From Salinimicrobium sp049680855 (GTDB lineage Bacteria; Bacteroidota; Bacteroidia; Flavobacteriales; Flavobacteriaceae), in NCBI RefSeq assembly GCF_049680855.1, contig NZ_JBMPGS010000002.1, forward strand, positions 434,001 through 498,000: a DNA stretch of 64,000 bases, in the 5' to 3' direction. Every line of letters begins with the position of its first letter. The stretch's first letter is position 1. The translations under genes were made by a program, and so were the position numbers. The notes below the pieces were generated by a model, which was not told where the DNA came from, did not search any database, and worked only from the letters and a program-made list of their open reading frames with translations. This document shows, piece by piece, positions 32,494 to 41,745 of this stretch.

Positions 32494-34332
32494 TTAAGCA
32501 TTATTTTTCCTCTTAAGAGCAATCCATTCCTCTACCTTTTGCTCCAATACATTCAAAGGCAGGGCACCGTCCAGCAGCACCACATCATGAAATTCCCGGA
32601 TATCGAAATCCTTTCCAAGTGCTTTTTTCGCCTTTGCTCTTAGTTCGAGGATCTTGTTCATTCCTATTTTATAAGCCGTGGCCTGTCCCGGCATCACAAT
32701 ATGCCGCTCAACCATTTTTACAGCGTCGCTCTGTGCATTTGGTGAATTTTGAGTGTAATATTCTATGCCTTCTTCACGCGTCCATTTCTTTGCATGAATT
32801 CCCGTATCTACCACCAGTCTTATAGATCTCCAAAGCTCCATAGCCAGGCGTCCAAAGTCTGAATAAGGATCTTTATAAAAGCCTATTTCTTTTGGCAGAA
32901 ATTCACTGTACAATCCCCAGCCCTCTACATATGCTGTATAAAAACTCATTTTCCGGAACATGGGCACTTCATCCAGTTCCTGCGCAATGGCAAGCTGCAT
33001 GTGATGTCCCGGGATTCCTTCGTGATATGCTAAAGCTTCCATCTGGTAGATAGGCATGGCTTCCATATCATACAGATTGGCATAATAAATTCCAGGTCGT
33101 GAACCATCAATGGCAGGGGAAGAGTAAAAGGCTTTACCGGCACTTTTTTCCCTAAAAGGCTCCACAGCCTTTACCTGTATATCTGCTTCAGGCAGGGTTA
33201 GAAAAAGATCGTCTAACCGCTCTTTCATGTTGTTGATATGTTGCCTGGCTTCGGTAAGGTACTTTTGTTTTCCTTCAGCAGTGTTCTCGTAATAGAATTG
33301 TTCATCTGTTCGCATAAATTCAAAGAAATCCTGCAGGCTTCCTTCAAAACCGACTTGCGCCATGATATTTTTCATTTCTCCATGGATGCGAGCCACTTCA
33401 TTTAATCCTATTTCGTGGATTTCGGCTGCAGTAAGATCTGTAGTGGTAATTCTTTTAAGCGCATTGTTGTAAAACTGCTCCCCTTTCGGAAATTTCCAAG
33501 CTCCATTCTCATTTGTAGCCCTTTGGCGTTGATTTTCAAGCGCAGCTATTAGTCCTTCATAGGCCGGTTGTACAGATTTTATCATGACTTCCTGCGCCCG
33601 GCTTATCAAAGAGTCTCTTTTCTCTGCAGGAATTTCAAGCGCATTTACCTTTTCTTTAAAATCGGCTAATAATGCACTGGATTCTGCCGATTTTTCAAAA
33701 GGTTTGCCAGAAATGACATTTTTGGAGGCTTCTATGGTATGCTCGTACACAAATTTTGGCGGCATGATTCCGTTGAATTCTCTAAGCTGTAAAGCGTCCT
33801 GCACATCTGTGAACACCTGCGGAATTTTGCTCATTCGGGCAATATACGCTTCGGCATCGGCTACCGAATCTATTTGATGCATGTTAATGAGAAAAGCAGG
33901 CACTTCTGCATGAATCCCGAACATTTGATTTACCGGATAATTGTAAAACCGGTAATCATAATCTGCAATTTCATTTTGCAATTGCTGTTTATAAAGCCGG
34001 TAACTTAATAAATCCTGCTCTTCGAGCGCATCCATGTCTATAGAATCATTTAAAAAAGCTAATCTTCTTTTAGCTTTTTCCAGGTCTTCTGCATGGCGCA
34101 AATGGGAGAAACTATCCCAACTGGCATAATCATCTTTGATTCCCAGCCTGGTTTGGAGCATGGGTGAATCTTCAAGGTCTTTATCAAATTCACGCTCAAA
34201 AAAGTTGTTCAGCTTAACAGATTCAGCTAAATTTTCTTCAGCAGAAGCAACGTTTTCTTCGGAATTTTTGCAACTGGTGAAGCTAAGAATGAGAATACAT
34301 AAAAGAATATTGGCAGAGAGGAGTTTTTTCAT
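32494..34332 (-). CDS. DUF885 family lipoprotein, putative metallopeptidase-like
   Basis: Exported lipoprotein of 612 residues with lipobox cysteine C21 (LSFTSC). The DUF885 body includes ALAYHEGIPGHHMQLAIAQE, an HExxxGH-like metal motif, and AYVEGWGLYSEFLP with a downstream Glu that could complete a gluzincin-type site. Members of this family are annotated as secreted putative metallopeptidases, but few have been characterised. It stands alone on the minus strand behind the CocE-type hydrolase gene, from which it is separated by a terminator. Confidence 0.85.
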   Translation of the reverse strand: MKKLLSANILLCILILSFTSCKNSEENVASAEENLAESVKLNNFFEREFDKDLEDSPMLQTRLGIKDDYASWDSFSHLRHAEDLEKAKRRLAFLNDSIDMDALEEQDLLSYRLYKQQLQNEIADYDYRFYNYPVNQMFGIHAEVPAFLINMHQIDSVADAEAYIARMSKIPQVFTDVQDALQLREFNGIMPPKFVYEHTIEASKNVISGKPFEKSAESSALLADFKEKVNALEIPAEKRDSLISRAQEVMIKSVQPAYEGLIAALENQRQRATNENGAWKFPKGEQFYNNALKRITTTDLTAAEIHEIGLNEVARIHGEMKNIMAQVGFEGSLQDFFEFMRTDEQFYYENTAEGKQKYLTEARQHINNMKERLDDLFLTLPEADIQVKAVEPFREKSAGKAFYSSPAIDGSRPGIYYANLYDMEAMPIYQMEALAYHEGIPGHHMQLAIAQELDEVPMFRKMSFYTAYVEGWGLYSEFLPKEIGFYKDPYSDFGRLAMELWRSIRLVVDTGIHAKKWTREEGIEYYTQNSPNAQSDAVKMVERHIVMPGQATAYKIGMNKILELRAKAKKALGKDFDIREFHDVVLLDGALPLNVLEQKVEEWIALKRKNNA

Positions 34333-34390
34333 AAACTGAAATAATTAAAACAAGAAAAACCTGGTGTTTTCAGGAAGGGAAAATAAGAAA

Positions 34391-34443
34391 AAAACACGCA
34401 AACCCTTCTTCTTCTGTCAGAAAAATTAAGGCCTGCGTGTTTT
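34391..34443 (-). terminator. terminator after the CocE-type hydrolase gene
   Basis: AAAACACGCA (34391-34400) pairs with TGCGTGTTTT (34434-34443). On the minus strand the stem is followed by further T residues. It lies 21 bases after the hydrolase stop. Confidence 0.65.
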
Positions 34444-34464
34444 CAAAAAGTGTTCTTTTGCGAT

Positions 34465-36312
34465 CTACTTCAACACCGTGAAAATAATTTCAGAATCATG
34501 AAAAACACTGTGTGTCTGCTTCTGAAAATCTTTCTCTTCAGCTTCAAAAATGTTATCTACATACGTCTGCGGATTCAAATCAATGAGCGGAAACCATGTA
34601 CTCTGCACTTGTATTTGAAGTTTATGTCCTTTTTTAAATGTGTGATGAACTCCCTGAAGATTCAAATCTACCGCTGTTTTTTCGTTTGGTTCAAAAGGCT
34701 CGGGTTGCGAAAAGCTGTTTCTAAACCTCCCTCTAATGACTTCACTACGCACCATCATGTGGTAATTGCTCATTTTAATATAATCTTGCGTTTCCTCATA
34801 ATCTTCGGCATCTGGAGGAAAGACATCTACTACTTTCACCACCCAGTCGGCGGCTGTTCCCGTAGTGGCCACCTGTAACTTTGCCAAAAATTCACCTGCA
34901 AGGGTAAGATCTTCTTCCAGTACTTCGGTTTCATAGATTAAAACATCAGGGCGGCGTGCCGCAAACCTTTGATCATCGGTCATATATTTTCTTGGAGTGA
35001 AAACCATCTTAATATCTTCGGAATATGGAACGGGTTTTTCAGGATCACTGATAAATTCTTCCGCTCCCTCTCCTGCTGACGGGGTTAATTGCTGATCATC
35101 ACCCAGGAAAAATGACATTTTTGAGGCTTCTTTTGGAGGCCATGCTTCGTAAGATTTCCAGGATCTTAGCCCGGTGTCGTACATGTAAGCTTCAGGCAAG
35201 CCTACAGATTTGTCGCCGCTTCCTTTCAGAAAATGATTAAAGAAAAGCGTTTCTACGTCCTGCTGAAAGTGTTCAGAAATATTATCTCCAAAATACACAT
35301 TTCCAATCGCCTGTCTTTTTGTGTTACGAGCCCAATCACCGTGGCTCCACGGCCCCATCACAAGCATGCTAAAATTGTCACCGGTTTTCTCGATGGCGCC
35401 GTAAGTATTGAATGGCCCGTAAAGGTCTTCTGCATCAAATAAACCTCCAACAACCATTACCGCAGGCTCCACATCATCAAGATGCTGAACGATGCCTCTT
35501 TTCTGCCAAAATTCATCATAATTTGGATGTTCCTTAAGCTGCTGCCAGAAAATGTTGTCTTCCTTGTAATATTTATCCAGGTTGCTCAACGGACCTGCAT
35601 CAAGGAAAAACTGGTATTGATCTTTCGTTTCAATTTCAGGAAAGGCATACCAGGCTTCGGAAGTTGGTCCTTCCTTTTCATAGCCAAAAAGTGCGGTCGC
35701 TCTCCAATAACTTAGAAGATATGCGCCATTGTGGTGAAAATCATCAAAGAAAAAATCGCCAATAGGTGCTTGTGGAGAAACGGCTTTTAATGCGGGATGA
35801 TTGCTTAGCAGGGAATAAGTAGAGTAAAAACCGGGGTAAGATATTCCCCATACTCCTACTCTGCCGTTATTATTTTCAACATTGTTCACCAGCCATTCAA
35901 TCGTGTCATAAGTATCGCTGGCTTCATCAATTTCTTCCCCAGATTTCTGCGGAACAAAAGGTCGCATGTTATCATAAGCGCCTTCACTCATCCATCTTCC
36001 GCGAACATCCTGGTAAACGATGATGTTTCCTTGTTTCATCAAAAATTCATTTGGTCCAATCTTAGACCGAAACTGGTTTTCCCCGTATGGTTTTGAACTG
36101 TAAGGAGTCCTCGACATTAGGATTGGATATTCCTGTGAAATATCTTTTGGAGAATAGATGGTTGTGTGCAGTTTAATACCATCACGCATAGGAATTTGCA
36201 CTTCCATCTTATTGTAATGTTCAGAAACTTCGTAGACGCTATCTGCTTGCGCAAATACGCCAAATCCTGCCACAAAACAGAGAATTAAAAAGGCATTCTT
36301 GAGTAATTTCAT
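34465..36312 (-). CDS. secreted CocE/NonD family alpha/beta hydrolase (X-Pro dipeptidyl-peptidase-like)
   Basis: Periplasmic enzyme of 615 residues with a Sec signal peptide ending near AQA (21-23). The alpha/beta-hydrolase core has QDVRGRWMSEGAYDNM, the nucleophile S158 in GVWGISYPGFYSTY, and a late histidine region GPWSHGDWARN. The C-terminal ~230 residues form the X-Pro dipeptidyl-peptidase C-terminal beta domain. Members cleave esters, acylated beta-lactams or dipeptides; glutaryl-7-ACA acylase and cocaine esterase belong here. The substrate cannot be read from the sequence; a peptide is plausible given the adjacent DUF885 protein. Confidence 0.88.
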   Translation of the reverse strand: MKLLKNAFLILCFVAGFGVFAQADSVYEVSEHYNKMEVQIPMRDGIKLHTTIYSPKDISQEYPILMSRTPYSSKPYGENQFRSKIGPNEFLMKQGNIIVYQDVRGRWMSEGAYDNMRPFVPQKSGEEIDEASDTYDTIEWLVNNVENNNGRVGVWGISYPGFYSTYSLLSNHPALKAVSPQAPIGDFFFDDFHHNGAYLLSYWRATALFGYEKEGPTSEAWYAFPEIETKDQYQFFLDAGPLSNLDKYYKEDNIFWQQLKEHPNYDEFWQKRGIVQHLDDVEPAVMVVGGLFDAEDLYGPFNTYGAIEKTGDNFSMLVMGPWSHGDWARNTKRQAIGNVYFGDNISEHFQQDVETLFFNHFLKGSGDKSVGLPEAYMYDTGLRSWKSYEAWPPKEASKMSFFLGDDQQLTPSAGEGAEEFISDPEKPVPYSEDIKMVFTPRKYMTDDQRFAARRPDVLIYETEVLEEDLTLAGEFLAKLQVATTGTAADWVVKVVDVFPPDAEDYEETQDYIKMSNYHMMVRSEVIRGRFRNSFSQPEPFEPNEKTAVDLNLQGVHHTFKKGHKLQIQVQSTWFPLIDLNPQTYVDNIFEAEEKDFQKQTHSVFHDSEIIFTVLK

Positions 36313-36381
36313 TCTTGATATTTTTAGTAAAAGTTCCTAAAGATAGGAATTCCATCAAAATGCTCAAGAAATGATTTGATC

Positions 36382-38391
36382 CTACTCCTTAAAATTTTGG
36401 AGTCCGGTTTCAAGCCAGTCTGCATATTCTTCAGCATCGGGAGTGTAACCCACCGGCTCATTCAGCAGATTCATTTCGCTGTCCAGCAGCACATAGTACG
36501 GCTGGGAATTATTTCTGAAGTTCAGGGTTTGAAAAGTAGCCCACTTGTCTCCTACCGTCTCAATTTTTTTAATTCCGCCGGAAGGTCTTTGATAGTTAAA
36601 TTGCTGCTCTTCCGAAAGTTCCTGCCGGTCATCAACATAGAGGGAAATAAGCACATATTCGTCTCTTAATTTTTCAAAAACCTGAGGATCACTCCACACC
36701 TGCTCTTCCATTTTCCTGCAGTTAACGCAGGTAAAACCTGTAAAATCAAGCAATATAGGTTTGTTTTGAGCCTGCGCTGCGGCCACCCCTTCATCAAAAT
36801 CTTTATAAGCTCTTAACCCCAGTGGCCCCTGAGTGTCTTTTTCATAGACGCTGTAATATAACGGCGGCGGAAATCCGCTTAATAGTCTCAAATTTGAATA
36901 TTTTGTATTGGTAAGCCCTGGAATCAAATACACCACAAAAGCCAGCGTGATGATTCCCAGGATCAACCTTCCTTTGTTCAGTTTTGTCTTTGGGCCGTCA
37001 TGAGGAAAACGAATAACACCAAATAAATAAAGCATTAGTCCGATACCGATCACTACCCAGATTCCGAGGAAAATTTCTCTTTTTAAAAGTCCCCAGTGTT
37101 GTACAAGATCGGCGTTGGAAAGGAATTTAAATGCCAGCGCGAGCTCTATAAAACCAAGCACCACCTTTACCGTGTTCAGCCAGCCACCACTCTTCGGAAG
37201 TGAATTCAGCCAATTTGGGAAAAGTGCGAACAGTGCAAAAGGCAAGGCAAGTGCAAGCCCGAAGCCGCCCATCCCGAAGGATAATTGCGTAGCACCCCCG
37301 TCACTGGTGAGCGAACCGCCAAGCAGAGATCCTAAAATAGGACCTGTACAGGAGAAGGAGACGATGGCAAGCGTAAGTGCCATAAAGAAAATTCCCAGTA
37401 CGCCTCCAAAACTTGAAGCTTTATCATCCATCTTGCTGCTCCAGGAATGTGGAAGCGTGATCTCGTAATAACCAAAAAAGGAGAACGCAAAGAAGATAAA
37501 AATGACAAAAAAGATAAAGTTTAAAGTGGCATTAGAGGAAATATTATTCAGGATCTCGGGGTTTACCGAATCAAGTAAATGAAACGGAAGACTCAGCAAA
37601 AGGTAAATGAGGAAAATGAAAAGTCCGTACAAAATGGCATTTACGAGCCCTCTTTTGGAAGTCTTTGCGCCTTTAGTGAAAAAGGAAACAGTAAGCGGGA
37701 TCATTGGAAATACACAAGGTGTAAGCAACGCAATTAATCCGCCGACAAAGCCCAGAAAGAAGATATTCCAGAAGCTGTTTTCCCCTTGCTCTTCAATTTC
37801 ATAGTTGCTCATTCCCTGCAGCTCAATATTAAGAGCTTCGGTAAGGCGCACATCCTTTTCGGCAATATCAAGATCAGAAAAACCTTCAGAAACCTCATTT
37901 TTGGATGGTGAGAACGTAAAACGTTCGGTTTCGGGAGGAAGGCATTTGGCATCATCACAAACAGAAAAATAAACTTCAGCAATAATTTCAAGATTCTCTG
38001 GCTTAAGCACCTTTATTTTCTGAACAAAAGTCGCTTCTCCTTCAAAATAGGTGATATCGGCTTCAAAAACCTGGTCATACACAGGTTCGGCATCGGGTTC
38101 TTTGGTTTCCCCAATCAATTCATAACCTTCCTCAAAGTTGTTATAGGTAAATTCCGTGGGAATTGGAGCAATATCAATGTCTGCTTCTTTTTGAGAATAC
38201 AGGTGCCATCCCGGCTCGAGTGAAGCCGTAAAAATAAGCTGGTAAATACTGTCATTTTCCTGCTCCAAAGAAGCTTCCCATTGTATAGGATTTTCAATAT
38301 CCCCACTTCCGAAGTTTTCATTGTCGAAGATCTGCGCCGAAGCAGTTAAAAAAGAAAGCCCAAAAAATGCTAAAAACAGTAATAATCTCAT
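36382..38391 (-). CDS. dsbD: thiol:disulfide interchange protein DsbD family, with C-terminal thioredoxin domain
   Basis: Membrane reductase that passes electrons from cytoplasmic thioredoxin to periplasmic proteins. From the ATG at 38391 there are 669 residues: a signal peptide (LLFLAFFGLSFLTASAQ), an N-terminal DsbD-alpha-like domain with CDDAKC, about eight membrane helices with conserved cysteines in LTPCVFPMIPLTVSFF and SFSCTGPILGSLLG, and a C-terminal thioredoxin domain with CVNC (DFTGFTCVNCRKMEEQVW). The ATG overlaps the tilS stop (ATGA), so the genes are coupled. A longer frame to 38493 would lengthen the N-terminus with non-signal residues and is rejected. Confidence 0.92.
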   Translation of the reverse strand: MRLLLFLAFFGLSFLTASAQIFDNENFGSGDIENPIQWEASLEQENDSIYQLIFTASLEPGWHLYSQKEADIDIAPIPTEFTYNNFEEGYELIGETKEPDAEPVYDQVFEADITYFEGEATFVQKIKVLKPENLEIIAEVYFSVCDDAKCLPPETERFTFSPSKNEVSEGFSDLDIAEKDVRLTEALNIELQGMSNYEIEEQGENSFWNIFFLGFVGGLIALLTPCVFPMIPLTVSFFTKGAKTSKRGLVNAILYGLFIFLIYLLLSLPFHLLDSVNPEILNNISSNATLNFIFFVIFIFFAFSFFGYYEITLPHSWSSKMDDKASSFGGVLGIFFMALTLAIVSFSCTGPILGSLLGGSLTSDGGATQLSFGMGGFGLALALPFALFALFPNWLNSLPKSGGWLNTVKVVLGFIELALAFKFLSNADLVQHWGLLKREIFLGIWVVIGIGLMLYLFGVIRFPHDGPKTKLNKGRLILGIITLAFVVYLIPGLTNTKYSNLRLLSGFPPPLYYSVYEKDTQGPLGLRAYKDFDEGVAAAQAQNKPILLDFTGFTCVNCRKMEEQVWSDPQVFEKLRDEYVLISLYVDDRQELSEEQQFNYQRPSGGIKKIETVGDKWATFQTLNFRNNSQPYYVLLDSEMNLLNEPVGYTPDAEEYADWLETGLQNFKE

Positions 38392-39698
38392 GGTGTAAAC
38401 GTAATTTTCAATATTTCTGAAGTGGCATCTTCCACTCCAAATCTTGCATCTGCCCGCTGGCCAATCACCCAAACGATCGCATTGCGGGAACACAGCACGC
38501 GGGTATTTTCTTTAGCGGGCAAAGATAGCTTATTGTCTTTAAAAAATTTGCTGAGTTTCTTTTTACCTGCCATTCCAAAAGGATGAAAATAATCTCCTTT
38601 TTGCCACTTTCTCACCACCAGCGGAAACTGAATTTTGTCTTTATCTACATAAATACAATCTGGCCCCGTTTCATCGATCTCCGCAACCTCATCCAGGTGA
38701 AAAGTTCCAATGGGAAACATGAGAACAGATTCTTCTTCGGAAATCTCATAAACTTTATCATCCCCCCGCGGAACTGTGGTTAAAAGCAAATTTTCCCGAT
38801 CTTTAATAAGCCTGTGCGTGCCCGAAAGCACCATTTTTCCCGGCTGCGCTTCCAAAAGATGCAATACATCGTCCCATTCTGTAAACCCGAAAGGTTTAAA
38901 AAGCTCGTATAAAACGGCTTTTGTGTTGGGAATGGTCTTTATCAATTTTATATCAAAAGCGTAACCTTCATTGGTTTGATTTGCGATCCTGGAAAATATT
39001 GCAGAAACATAATCTTCAACCAGCAGAGAACTCTGTTCCAAATGTTGCCGCGTTTTCTCAAAACTTTCCAGCAACTGCGGATTCAATTCCTCCAGCGCCG
39101 GCACAATTTCATGCCGAATTTTATTCCGAAGGTATTTTGTAGAAGCATTGCTGCTGTCTTCCCTCCAGTTTAGATGATTCTCCCGGGCATATTTTTCAAT
39201 TTCCGCTCTTGAAAATGGTAGCAAAGGGCGCAGGATAAACTCATTTTTGGCAGGAATACCGGTCAATCCTTCCAATCCTGTTCCTCGAACAAAATTGATG
39301 ATAAAAGTTTCAAGATTGTCGTTAGAATGATGCGCGGTAAGCAAATAATCAAAATCCATGTGCTCCTTCAACTCTGCAAACCAACGGTAGCGGAGGTCAC
39401 GGGCGGCCATTTGCACCGAAAGTTTGTTATCTTCGGCATAAGACGTAGTATCAAAATGCTCCACAAAAACCTCCAGCTCGAGCGCATCTGCAAGTTCTAC
39501 CACAAAATCTTCATCGGCGTCGCTTTCTTCATTCCGAAGGTTGAAATTGCAATGAGCCAATGCGACCTCAAGACCTGAATTTTTACATAAATGAGTGAGT
39601 ACCACGCTATCTACTCCGCCGCTAACGGCGATCAATATTTTCGAATCCTGAAGAAATGGAAACTGCGCCTTTATATGGTCTAGAAAATTGTGAAGCAT
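38388..39698 (-). CDS. tilS: tRNA(Ile)-lysidine synthase
   Basis: ATP-dependent enzyme that converts C34 of tRNA-Ile(CAU) to lysidine so that it reads AUA; essential in most bacteria. The PP-loop motif is ILIAVSGGVDSVVL. Further conserved segments are AHCNFNLRNEESDADE, LLTAHHSNDNLETFIINFVR and GIPAKNEFILRPLL; the C-terminal TilS_C domain has VRKWQKGDYFHPFGMAGKKK. I start at the ATG at 39698 (436 residues). The TTG three codons earlier lies in a TACATTTG box at 39705-39712 that matches the -7 promoter element. It overlaps dsbD by 4 bases. Confidence 0.94.
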   Translation of the reverse strand: MLHNFLDHIKAQFPFLQDSKILIAVSGGVDSVVLTHLCKNSGLEVALAHCNFNLRNEESDADEDFVVELADALELEVFVEHFDTTSYAEDNKLSVQMAARDLRYRWFAELKEHMDFDYLLTAHHSNDNLETFIINFVRGTGLEGLTGIPAKNEFILRPLLPFSRAEIEKYARENHLNWREDSSNASTKYLRNKIRHEIVPALEELNPQLLESFEKTRQHLEQSSLLVEDYVSAIFSRIANQTNEGYAFDIKLIKTIPNTKAVLYELFKPFGFTEWDDVLHLLEAQPGKMVLSGTHRLIKDRENLLLTTVPRGDDKVYEISEEESVLMFPIGTFHLDEVAEIDETGPDCIYVDKDKIQFPLVVRKWQKGDYFHPFGMAGKKKLSKFFKDNKLSLPAKENTRVLCSRNAIVWVIGQRADARFGVEDATSEILKITFTP

Positions 39699-39704
39699 AG
39701 GCCC

Positions 39705-39712
39705 CAAATGTA
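39705..39712 (-). promoter_or_regulatory. -7 promoter element TACATTTG before tilS
   Basis: Matches TAnnTTTG on the minus strand and ends six bases before the ATG at 39698, which would give a very short leader. A clear -33 TTG at 19 bases upstream is not seen. Confidence 0.4.
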
Positions 39713-39761
39713 CAAAAAATGGCCGGCTAAAAAGAGCGTCTAAAATCCGCTTTTTGAATAG

Positions 39762-41084
39762 TTATAAAGAAGATTTCTTTAAATGTTTTTCCAGGACTTC
39801 CCTCATGGCTCCTGCCTTTACCAGGCACTCTTCATACTCTTTCTGCGGAATAGATTTTGCCGTGATCGCACCGCCTACAGAGAAGGATGCATAATTGTGT
39901 TCTTCACTGTACAAAATACTGCGGATGATCACATTAAAATCGAAATCCTGCTGCGGGCTGAAATATCCCACCGCACCACTGTACAAGCCACGTTTGCTCT
40001 CTTCCAGTTCTTCAATGATCTTCATGGCCGAGATCTTTGGCGCTCCCGTCATGCTGCCCATTGGAAAAGTAGATCGCAGCACTTCCATAACAGGAATCCC
40101 GTCTTCCAGCTCGGCCTTTACCGTGGAGATCATTTGGTGCACCTGCTCAAAAGTGTACACCTTACAAAGTTCTTCCACCAGAACGGATCCTTTTTTTGCT
40201 ATTTTTGAGAGGTCATTCCGCACCAAATCCACGATCATGATATTTTCTGAACGTTCCTTGGGATCCTGTTCAAGATCTTTACGCAGTTGTTCATCTTCAG
40301 CCAAGTCTTTTGAACGTCTCGCCGTTCCTTTTATAGGCTGTGAAATGATGTTTTGTCCCTCCTTTTTCAAATATCTTTCAGGAGAAGCTGAAAACAAGTA
40401 ATTCCTGTGAAGCTTTAAAAAAGTGGCAAATGGCGGATTCGAAATTTTATTCAGGCTTTGAAATGTTTGCAAAGGATCAAGAATAGCATTTTCAGCATAG
40501 AATTCCTGGCAAAAATTGGCTTCATAAATATCCCCACGTTGTATGTGCCACTGCATTTTCTTCACCTTTTCAAGATAAATATCGGGAGAGAGACGCGCTT
40601 TAATTTGCGGTTTTATTTCAGAAGATGGAGCTTCAAAAATGTCATTTTCCGAAGTATTTTTAATTTCTTCCAGATCATCTTCCATTTCATCATCTGCCAT
40701 GCGTAGATACTGGATTTCCAGTTCGTCATCCTTCAGAAGAAACAATTTTTTCGGCTGAAAAAAATATAAGTCCGGAAAATGGAGTCCGTCATGATTTTCA
40801 GAAACAAGTTCTTCAGTGTCATTTTTGAGATCGTAGGAAAGATACCCGAAGATCCAGTCGGCTGTAAGCTCCTGGTACTCCTGAAGCTGAGAAAAAGCAT
40901 TATCATGATCTGTTTGGATCGCGGTAAAAGCCTCTACAGCAAGAATGGCATCGTAGCGGGAATGACGGTCTTTGTAATTATTGCTATCCAGCCACACCAC
41001 CTCTTCAAACTGCTGTGCCCACTGCAGTAGTTTCTGCCTGAAATCCTGATTATTTTTTAATGTGATCTTTTTACTCGTCCTCAA
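39762..41084 (-). CDS. pabB: aminodeoxychorismate synthase component I
   Basis: Chorismate-binding enzyme of 440 residues making 4-amino-4-deoxychorismate for folate synthesis. The C-terminal catalytic domain carries RGDIYEANFCQEFYAE, FSASPERYLKKEGQNIIS, the PIKGTARR motif, ENIMIVDLVRNDLSKIAKKG, STFPMGSMTGAPKISAMKII, then RGLYSGAVGYFSP and AITAKSIPQKEYEECL. PIKGT is typical of PabB, against PIAGT in TrpE. The N-terminal domain is more divergent. No pabA glutaminase gene is adjacent. The flavin-reductase gene ends one base before its start, so the two are coupled. Confidence 0.92.
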   Translation of the reverse strand: MRTSKKITLKNNQDFRQKLLQWAQQFEEVVWLDSNNYKDRHSRYDAILAVEAFTAIQTDHDNAFSQLQEYQELTADWIFGYLSYDLKNDTEELVSENHDGLHFPDLYFFQPKKLFLLKDDELEIQYLRMADDEMEDDLEEIKNTSENDIFEAPSSEIKPQIKARLSPDIYLEKVKKMQWHIQRGDIYEANFCQEFYAENAILDPLQTFQSLNKISNPPFATFLKLHRNYLFSASPERYLKKEGQNIISQPIKGTARRSKDLAEDEQLRKDLEQDPKERSENIMIVDLVRNDLSKIAKKGSVLVEELCKVYTFEQVHQMISTVKAELEDGIPVMEVLRSTFPMGSMTGAPKISAMKIIEELEESKRGLYSGAVGYFSPQQDFDFNVIIRSILYSEEHNYASFSVGGAITAKSIPQKEYEECLVKAGAMREVLEKHLKKSSL

Positions 41085-41624
41085 CTAATTCTTGATTTCG
41101 TGGGAAAATCCGCTAATGATGTCCTGTACTCCCAACTCCTGAATTTCATTGGTAATACTGCCTTTTTCGGAATCAAAATTTTCATAGAAGTGCGGCAGAC
41201 TAAAACTTTGGACTACCTCACCGCCAAATCGCGGAAACTGGTTCTTTACGTATTCCAAAGCCGAAGCACCGCCTCTTTGCCCCGGGGAAGTGCTCATAAG
41301 AAGTATCTTTTTTTCCTGAAGAAATTTTCTCTCTATCCTTGAAAGCCAGTCAATCACATTTTTAAAAAAGCCAGAAACATTCGCGTTGTATTCATTCACC
41401 GCAATGATAAGTGCATCTGCCGAAAGTATCTTTTCATATAGCAACTTTATATCCTGCGGAATTCCTTCTTTTTCATGAACAATACTATAAAAGGGAATGT
41501 TCATTTCCCGCAGCTCAAGAAGCTCTACTTTATGTTCGGTAATGCGCGAGGTGACATTTAAAAGTAATTGATGATTGATAGAAGTAGGACTGTTAGAACC
41601 TGTGAAGGCCAGAATATTTTTCAT
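41085..41624 (-). CDS. NADPH-dependent FMN reductase family protein
   Basis: Flavodoxin-like reductase of 179 residues from the ATG at 41624; the longer frame to 41663 only adds a non-conserved N-terminus. The FMN phosphate loop is TGSNSPTSINHQLL; IIAVNEYNANVSGFFKNVID contains the conserved P/N-E-Y-N flavin-binding turn, and STSPGQRGGASALEYV is the glycine-rich segment. The enzyme should reduce flavins, quinones or azo compounds with NADPH. It sits directly before pabB with no gap, so it is first in that operon; a shared function is not obvious. Confidence 0.88.
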   Translation of the reverse strand: MKNILAFTGSNSPTSINHQLLLNVTSRITEHKVELLELREMNIPFYSIVHEKEGIPQDIKLLYEKILSADALIIAVNEYNANVSGFFKNVIDWLSRIERKFLQEKKILLMSTSPGQRGGASALEYVKNQFPRFGGEVVQSFSLPHFYENFDSEKGSITNEIQELGVQDIISGFSHEIKN

Positions 41625-41699
41625 GTGCAGGAATTTTTGCCAAAAATACGAAACCAAAGCCATCTTTTGGAAATTCCTTTTTTACACGAAATGAAGTCG

Positions 41700-41729
41700 T
41701 TGCGCTGCAAGAATTAAAAACTACCTTTG
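41700..41729 (+). promoter_or_regulatory. Bacteroidota-type promoter of the DEAD-box helicase gene
   Basis: TTG at 41700-41702, 19 bases, then TACCTTTG at 41722-41729. This is an exact TTG-N19-TAnnTTTG match, and it lies 17 bases before the GTG start. It is the best promoter match in the window. Confidence 0.7.
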
Positions 41730-41745
41730 CAAAAAAATACGCAGC